From assembly GCF_029761935.1 (NCBI RefSeq), contig NZ_CP121699.1:2852001-2916000 (forward strand): a stretch of DNA of 64,000 bases, written 5' to 3'. A model generated the notes under the pieces. That model searched no databases, was not told the DNA's origin, and saw nothing but the letters and a program-made list of their open reading frames with translations. The DNA comes from Microbacterium testaceum. Lineage in GTDB: Bacteria; Actinomycetota; Actinomycetes; Actinomycetales; Microbacteriaceae. A program made the position numbers and the translations under genes. This document shows, one piece after another, positions 59,602-64,000 of the stretch; positions within the stretch are counted from its first letter, which is position 1, and each line of letters starts with the position of its first letter.

Positions 59602-59918
59602 CGACCATCTCCGCAGCGGAGCTCGCCCCGCGCATCGATCTCGCCGTGACCGCCGTCGAAGGCGTGCGGGAATGCTACTCGGCCCGCCCCGTCGTGGCCC
59701 GCGCGATCGAGCACGTGGCCGACGTCGAGGGCTCGCTCGCCGAGGTCGAAGAGACCGGCGGCGCGCGCGCCATCACCGTCTGCATCGGCGTGTCCTCCGA
59801 CGACGATGCGGCCGTCGTGGCCGCCGCCGTCGCGACGGCGGCGCGGGGCGCGGGTGACGACGAGGTCCCGTCCTCGGTCCGCGTCCGCGTGGCGCGACTG
59901 GTCGCACCCCGCTCCTGA
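59598..59918 (+). CDS. Hypothetical protein of the Asp23/sigma operon
   Basis: 106 residues, Ala/Val rich, with SAAELAPRIDLAVTAVEGVRECYSARPVVARAIEHVADVEGSLAEVEETGG. Overlaps the preceding gene by four bases (ATGA). A faint Asp23-like beta pattern can be imagined in TVCIGVSSDDDAAVVAAAVATAA, but I do not assign a family. It completes the three-gene unit with the sigma factor. Confidence 0.75.
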   Translation: MTTISAAELAPRIDLAVTAVEGVRECYSARPVVARAIEHVADVEGSLAEVEETGGARAITVCIGVSSDDDAAVVAAAVATAARGAGDDEVPSSVRVRVARLVAPRS

Positions 59919-59989
59919 GGCATCTCTCGGCCAAGGGACGGCGAACCGGCTTACGCTGGAAGCACCGCCCACTCGTCCCCGGAGGCCGA

Positions 59990-60838
59990 ATGTCCACGCC
60001 GCCCGTCATCGCCGTCACCGGATCCACCGGAGCTGTGGGGGGTCGGGTCGCACGAGACCTCGCCGCCCGTGGCATCCCGCAGCGTCTCGTCGTGCGCGAC
60101 GCGTCGCGTGCGCCGTCGCTCGAGGGAGCCGAGGTGCACGTCGCGCGCTATTCCGACGCGGATGCCGCCCGCACGGCCCTGCGGGGAGTCGACACGTTGT
60201 TCATGGTGTCGGCGTCGGAGACCGCCGACCGCGTCGAGCACCACCGCACCTTCGTCGAGGCCGCCGCGGAGGCGGGCGTGCGCTCGATCGTCTACACGTC
60301 GTTCTTCGCCGCCGCCCCGGACGCCGTCTTCACCCTGGGGCGCGACCACGCCGCCACCGAGGAGATCATCCGCGGATCGGGGATGCGCTGGACGTTCCTG
60401 CGCGACAACTTCTACATGGACATGATGGAGCTCTTCGCCGGCGATGACGGCGTGATCCGCGGTCCCGCGGGCGACGGGCGCTGCTCGCTCGTCTCGCGCG
60501 CCGACGTCGCCGCCACGGCGGTCGCAGTTCTGCTCGATCCGGCCGCGCACGCCGACGTGACGTACGACCTGACGGGGCCCGAGGCGTTGACCATGACCGA
60601 GGTCGCCGAGAAGATCTCGGCGGTCCGCGGCCACCGCGTGCGCTTCGTCGACGAGACGGTCGAAGAGGCGTACGCCTCGCGGGCCGCTTACGGCGCCCCG
60701 CGCTGGCAGGTCGATGCGTGGGTGAGCACGTACACCTCGATCGCGAGCGGCGACCAAGCCGCCGTCTCGGGCGATGTCGAGCGCGTTACCGGCCGCCCGG
60801 CCCAGAGTTTCGAGGAGTTTCTCGGCGCCGTGTCGTGA
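59990..60838 (+). CDS. NmrA-like NAD(P)-binding protein (atypical SDR)
   Basis: 282 residues. TGSTGAVGGRVARDLAARGIPQRLVVRDASR (10-40) is the NAD(P)-binding GxxGxxG region; VRSIVYTSFFAAAPDAVFTLGRDHAATEEIIRGSGMRWTFLRDNFYMDMM (about 92-141) matches the NmrA/quinone oxidoreductase 2-like group. No catalytic YxxxK. GGAGG before the ATG. Role unknown, possibly a redox sensor or quinone reductase. Confidence 0.85.
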   Translation: MSTPPVIAVTGSTGAVGGRVARDLAARGIPQRLVVRDASRAPSLEGAEVHVARYSDADAARTALRGVDTLFMVSASETADRVEHHRTFVEAAAEAGVRSIVYTSFFAAAPDAVFTLGRDHAATEEIIRGSGMRWTFLRDNFYMDMMELFAGDDGVIRGPAGDGRCSLVSRADVAATAVAVLLDPAAHADVTYDLTGPEALTMTEVAEKISAVRGHRVRFVDETVEEAYASRAAYGAPRWQVDAWVSTYTSIASGDQAAVSGDVERVTGRPAQSFEEFLGAVS

Positions 60839-60853
60839 CGCGGGCTCCTCGGG

Positions 60854-60859
60854 TATGCT
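60854..60859 (+). promoter_or_regulatory. -10 box of the leaderless cysteine leader peptide
   Basis: TATGCT six bases upstream of the GTG at 60866, the same spacing as for the leaderless genes of this window. No -35 is obvious. Confidence 0.65.
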
Positions 60860-60865
60860 GACGGC

Positions 60866-60892
60866 GTGCTGACCTGTCGCTGTTGTCGCTGA
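60866..60892 (+). CDS. Cysteine-rich leader peptide (probable attenuator) of the transsulfuration operon
   Basis: GTG-started eight-codon ORF reading MLTCRCCR, with three Cys in eight residues and a TGA stop. It begins six bases after TATGCT, so the mRNA probably starts at its first codon. The cbs-like gene starts 74 bases after the stop. Ribosome speed at the Cys codons would report cysteine supply and could expose or hide the ribosome site of cbs, as described for polycysteine leaders upstream of cysteine genes in mycobacteria. Confidence 0.7.
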   Translation: MLTCRCCR

Positions 60893-60966
60893 ACGCCCCC
60901 GCGTTCTTTTTCGACGACCCCGTCAGCCGCGCCCGCCTCGGGCGCACCAACCTCCAGGACTCCATC

Positions 60967-61971
60967 GTGCGTTACGCCCAGAGCGTCGCCGACCTCGTCG
61001 GCAACACCCCCCTCGTCCGTCTCTCCCGCGTCACCGACGGCATCGCCGCCACGGTGCTCGCGAAGATCGAGTACTTCAACCCCGGCGGCTCGGCCAAAGA
61101 CCGGATCGCCGCGAACATCGTCGACGCCGCCGAGCGTGACGGTCTGCTGCAGCCCGGCGGAGTGATCGTCGAGCCCACCAGCGGCAACACCGGCGTCGGC
61201 CTCGCCCTCATCGCGCAGCAGCGCGGATACCGTTGCGTCTTCGTCGTGCCCGACAAGGTCGCCGAAGACAAGCGGGCGGTGCTGCGGGCGTACGGTGCGG
61301 AGGTCGTCGTGACCCCCACGAACGTCGAGCCCGACGATCCGAACTCGTACTACAGCGTGTCGGACCGCCTGGTGCGCGAGATCCCCGGCGCTTTCAAGCC
61401 CAACCAGTACGCCAACCCGAACGGTCCGCGCAGCCACTACGAGACCACCGGTCCAGAGATCTGGCGCGACACCGAGGGGCGGCTCACCCACTTCGTCGCC
61501 GGCGTCGGCACGGGCGGCACGATCACCGGCACCGGCCGGTACCTCCGCGAGGTCGCCGGGTCGGCGGTGCGCATCGTCGGGGTCGACCCCGAGGGCTCGA
61601 TCTACTCGGGTGACGACATCCACGGCTACGACGTCGAGGGCGTCGGCGAGGACTTCTGGCCCGCGGCCTTCGATCCGACCCTCGTCGACGAGTACGAGCG
61701 CGTCTCCGACGCCGAGTCGTTCGAGATGACCCGCCGGCTCGCTCGCGAAGAGGGGCTGCTCGTCGGCGGCTCCAGTGGCATGGCGGTCGTCGGTGCCCTG
61801 CGTGTCGCGCGGGAGCTGCCGGCCGACGCCGTGGTCGTCGTCATCCTTCCCGATCACGGTCGCGGCTACCTCAGCAAGATCTTCGACGACGACTGGATGA
61901 TCGAGCGCGGCTACGACGTTGCACCCGTGGCATCCCTTCTTCCGACCCCTTCCGAGGAGCACCCCGCATGA
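60967..61971 (+). CDS. Cystathionine beta-synthase-like PLP enzyme lacking CBS domains
   Basis: 334 residues from GTG 60967. VGNTPLVRLSRV (about 8-19), the PLP lysine in NPGGSAKDRIAANIV, TSGNTGVGLALIAQQRGYRCVFV, GTGGTITGTGRYLREV, and a C-terminal RGYLSKIFDDDWMIERGYD all match cystathionine beta-synthases. Actinobacterial CBS enzymes usually carry a C-terminal CBS (Bateman) pair of about 120 residues, absent here. A cysteine synthase role cannot be excluded. A TTG at 60883 gives a longer frame, but it overlaps the leader peptide. The stop overlaps the next gene by four bases. Confidence 0.82.
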   Translation: MRYAQSVADLVGNTPLVRLSRVTDGIAATVLAKIEYFNPGGSAKDRIAANIVDAAERDGLLQPGGVIVEPTSGNTGVGLALIAQQRGYRCVFVVPDKVAEDKRAVLRAYGAEVVVTPTNVEPDDPNSYYSVSDRLVREIPGAFKPNQYANPNGPRSHYETTGPEIWRDTEGRLTHFVAGVGTGGTITGTGRYLREVAGSAVRIVGVDPEGSIYSGDDIHGYDVEGVGEDFWPAAFDPTLVDEYERVSDAESFEMTRRLAREEGLLVGGSSGMAVVGALRVARELPADAVVVVILPDHGRGYLSKIFDDDWMIERGYDVAPVASLLPTPSEEHPA

Positions 61972-63128
61972 GCACCCACGACGCCGCCCGCGGCTTCGAC
62001 AGCCTCGCCGTCCACGCCGGTCAAGAGCCCGACGAGAGCACGGGGGCGGTCATCCCGCCGATCCACGTCTCGACGACGTACGCGCAGGACGGCATCGGCG
62101 GGCTCCGCGGCGGCTACGAGTACGGCCGCAGCGGCAACCCCACGCGGACCGCGCTCGAGACGCAGATCGCCGCCCTCGAGGGGGGCGCTCGCGCGCTGTC
62201 GTTCGCCTCGGGGCTCGCCGGCGAAGACGCGCTGCTGCGCGCCGCGCTCCAGCCCGGCGACGAGGTGCTGCTCGGCAACGACGTGTACGGCGGCACCTAT
62301 CGCCTGCTCGCGCGGGTGCTCGGCCCGTGGGGTGTGAAGCTGCGCGTGGTCGACATGAGCGATCTGGATGCCGTGGCATCCGCGATCGAAGAGCGCGCCC
62401 CGCGCATGGTCTGGGTCGAGACCCCCAGCAACCCGATGCTGCGCATCACCGACATCGCCGGCCTCGCCACCCTTGGCCACGCCGCGGGTGCCCTCGTCGT
62501 GGTGGACAACACCTTCGCCTCGCCGGCCCTGCAGCGGCCGCTGCCGCTCGGTGCCGACGTCGTCGTGCACTCGGCGACGAAGTACCTCGGCGGGCACAGC
62601 GACGTCGTCGGGGGAGCGCTCGCGTTCGCCGACGCCGACCTCGCCGAGAAGGTGCAGTTCCTGCAGTTCGCGGCGGGCGCGGTGTCGGGTCCCTTCGACG
62701 CCTACCTCACCACGCGCGGCATCAAGACCCTCGCGGTGCGCATGCAGCGGCACAGCTCGAACGCGCAGGCGGTGGCCGAGCACCTGCTCGCCCACGACCG
62801 CGTCGCGAAGGTCTACTACCCGGGTCTGCCCTCGCACCCCGGTCACGAGCTGGCGGCGCGGCAGATGAGCGGGTTCGGCGGCATCGTGTCGCTCGAGCTC
62901 GCCGACGGCGCGGCCGCCCGCCGCTTCGCCGAGTCGACGCGCCTGTTCACCCTCGCCGAGTCGCTGGGAGGGGTGGAGTCGCTCGTGAACTACCCGGATG
63001 CCATGACCCACGCCTCCGTCCGCGGCACCGAACTCGCGGTGCCCGAGACCATCGTCCGCCTGTCGGTCGGCATCGAATCGGTCGACGACCTGGTCGCCGA
63101 CGTGGACCAGGCGCTCGCGGCTCTCTGA
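61968..63128 (+). CDS. Cystathionine gamma-synthase / gamma-lyase
   Basis: 386 residues, Cys/Met metabolism PLP family. GFDSLAVHAGQEPDESTGAVIPPIHVSTTYAQDG at the N-terminus, YGRSGNPTRTALE near 48-60, VETPSNPMLRITDI near 150-163, the PLP lysine in VVVHSATKYLGGHSDVVGGAL near 204-224. The partner upstream makes cystathionine, so this enzyme could cleave it to cysteine (lyase) or make it (synthase); the sequence alone does not separate them. Confidence 0.9.
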   Translation: MSTHDAARGFDSLAVHAGQEPDESTGAVIPPIHVSTTYAQDGIGGLRGGYEYGRSGNPTRTALETQIAALEGGARALSFASGLAGEDALLRAALQPGDEVLLGNDVYGGTYRLLARVLGPWGVKLRVVDMSDLDAVASAIEERAPRMVWVETPSNPMLRITDIAGLATLGHAAGALVVVDNTFASPALQRPLPLGADVVVHSATKYLGGHSDVVGGALAFADADLAEKVQFLQFAAGAVSGPFDAYLTTRGIKTLAVRMQRHSSNAQAVAEHLLAHDRVAKVYYPGLPSHPGHELAARQMSGFGGIVSLELADGAAARRFAESTRLFTLAESLGGVESLVNYPDAMTHASVRGTELAVPETIVRLSVGIESVDDLVADVDQALAAL

Positions 63129-63144
63129 ACCGCGCGGACGCGAC

Positions 63145-63180
63145 GAACCCGGCCTCCCGCACATCGCGGGGGCCGGGTTC
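63145..63180 (+). terminator. Terminator of the transsulfuration operon
   Basis: GAACCCGGCC pairs with GGCCGGGTTC, extended inside by CCCGC/GCGGG around ACATC, then TTTCTCTTT. A strong rho-independent signal. Confidence 0.88.
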
Positions 63181-63190
63181 TTTCTCTTTG

Positions 63191-63250
63191 TGAGGGGCCA
63201 ATTTTCGTCGCTTGCGGGTGCCCCGAAGCGACAGAAATTGGCCCCTCACG
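63191..63250. repeat. 60-bp long inverted repeat between convergent genes
   Basis: GTGAGGGGCCAATTT and AAATTGGCCCCTCAC are perfect complements, continued by CGTCGCTT/AAGCGACA-type pairing toward a loop of about 12 bases. The stem exceeds 20 bp, longer than needed for termination and placed after a complete terminator. Confidence 0.7.
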
Positions 63251-63265
63251 CGGGATGGGCGCGGG

Positions 63266-63901
63266 TCAGCGCTCGGCGCGAGCCAGGTTCTGCTCGAGCT
63301 CTTCGCGGTTCTGACGCACGACGTACGCGGGCTGGTCGCGCTCGACGCGCCAGCTCTCGCTGAGGGGTCCGACGTTGACGGTGTCGAAGCCGAACTCGTC
63401 GTAGATGCGCGTGACCAGGGCGACGGCCTCGTCGGAGTCGCTCGAGGTCGCCAGAGCCCGACGGTTCTCGGTACCGGCGGGGGCGCCGTCGGTGAGGATG
63501 TCCGCGGCGGGGATGTGATTGAACGCCTTCACGACGACCGACTCGGGAAGGTGCTCCTGAAGCATCTGCGAGGTGGTCGTCTTCTTCTCGTCGAGCTCGG
63601 CGATCTGTCCGTCGCGCTCGAAGTAGTAGTTGTTCGTGTCGAGAACGGTCTTGCCCACGAGGGGGGCCACCGGCACAGCGTCGATCGCCTTCAGCGGCAC
63701 CGTCACCACGACGATGTCTCCGGCCTCGGCGGCCTCCTGAGCCGTCGCCGCGCGCGCCTTGTCGCCCACCTCGGCGACGAGGTCGCTCAGCGTCTCGGGG
63801 CCTCGCGAGTTGGCGATGACCACGTCGTAACCGTGATCCGCGAAGCCCTTCGCCAGGGCCGAACCGATGTTGCCTGCTCCGATGATTCCTACAGTCGTCA
63901 T
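63266..63901 (-). CDS. NADPH-dependent F420 reductase family protein
   Basis: 211 residues. GIIGAGNIGSALAKGFADHGYDVVIANSRGPETL (5-38) is the Rossmann GxGxxG with the RG-type NADP contact. DIVVVTVPLKAI near 62, VLDTNNYYFERDGQI near 86-100 and VVKAFNHIPAADI near 123-135 match the NADP_oxidored_4 group. Whether it uses F420 or only binds NADP cannot be judged. GGAGAG lies before the ATG and a strong promoter lies upstream at the window edge. Confidence 0.9.
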   Translation of the reverse strand: MTTVGIIGAGNIGSALAKGFADHGYDVVIANSRGPETLSDLVAEVGDKARAATAQEAAEAGDIVVVTVPLKAIDAVPVAPLVGKTVLDTNNYYFERDGQIAELDEKKTTTSQMLQEHLPESVVVKAFNHIPAADILTDGAPAGTENRRALATSSDSDEAVALVTRIYDEFGFDTVNVGPLSESWRVERDQPAYVVRQNREELEQNLARAER

Positions 63902-63968
63902 GGAGGAGAGAACCGCGGCATCCGGTGGCTCATTCCCGGGAGCGGTACCAAACCTTCAGCAGCCTAAA

Positions 63969-63997
63969 TATTTAGCACTACTAGTAATCAGTGTCAA
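63969..63997 (-). promoter_or_regulatory. Consensus vegetative promoter for the reductase gene
   Basis: On the minus strand, TTGACA (63997-63992), a 17-base spacer and TAAATA (63974-63969). The leader to ATG 63901 is about 60 bases. It is the closest match to the two-part consensus in the window. Confidence 0.7.
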
Positions 63998-64000
63998 CCG

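Noticed and set aside
60883..60966. TTG start giving the cbs-like protein 28 extra residues
   Set aside because: It overlaps the cysteine leader peptide, and the extra residues are not part of the enzyme fold. The family begins close to GTG 60967.
39808..63250. CRISPR array or insertion sequence ends for the inverted repeats
   Set aside because: There are no regularly spaced direct repeats, no transposase frame between or near the elements, and no target duplications.

Overview
The window looks like chromosome of a high-GC actinobacterium of the family Microbacteriaceae, most likely Microbacterium or a close relative. The support is menaquinone (not ubiquinone) genes, DUF4229, DUF2510 and DUF7882 family proteins, codons strongly biased to G/C at third positions, and many genes whose start codon lies 6-8 bases after a TANNNT -10 box (leaderless mRNAs).

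Left edge to 21 kb: a truncated Fic-domain gene, then a menaquinone cluster (menB, menE, menA, menD, menF, menG and a polyprenyl diphosphate synthase) interleaved with DUF4229, PLDc_N, PPK2 and DUF402 genes. It is followed by a ferredoxin-NADP reductase, an alpha/beta hydrolase, an acyl-CoA synthetase, a DHFR-like reductase, YajQ, a DUF2510 protein paired with a membrane-anchored HEFAH putative peptidase, an FBP-domain protein and a PfkB kinase.

21.2-28.9 kb: a genomic island of about 7.6 kb inserted in the 3' end of tRNA-Tyr. It is bounded by a 16-bp direct repeat and carries only a broken integrase N-terminus. Its cargo is anti-phage in character: an ApeA-like protein, two further HEPN/Abi-C-like proteins, several unknown or small genes, and a Pycsar-like cassette made of a PycTM-type membrane effector followed by two tandem, about two-thirds identical nucleotide cyclases. 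The purine-selecting residues of both cyclases are replaced. This is the most interesting system in the window.

28.9-46 kb: small proteins and a MarR regulator; a zinc uptake locus aztA / aztB-aztD-aztC-aztD with a Zur-like box between the divergent promoters; a LysR regulator divergent from a 1151-aa PutA; a PNPOx-like protein divergent from a MocR/PdxR-type regulator; a CrtI-like oxidoreductase; an IMPase; and an M23 peptidase.

46-57 kb: tRNA-Thr and tRNA-Met, then a deletion scar that fuses the front of an IclR (pcaR-like) gene to the back of a beta-ketoadipyl-CoA thiolase. Next come two MFS transporters, an aldo/keto reductase, an ECF sigma / CU044_5270 operon, a PaaI-like thioesterase divergent from an MHS-type transporter with a TetR-type operator between them, a TetR regulator and a flavin disulfide reductase.

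57-64 kb: a SDR epimerase, an Asp23/Gls24 module divergent from an ECF sigma factor, a NmrA-like protein, and a transsulfuration operon (cbs-like plus cystathionine gamma-synthase/lyase) preceded by a leaderless cysteine-rich leader peptide that looks like a cysteine attenuator. An F420/NADP-type reductase ends the window. No CRISPR array, rRNA or intact insertion sequence was seen.
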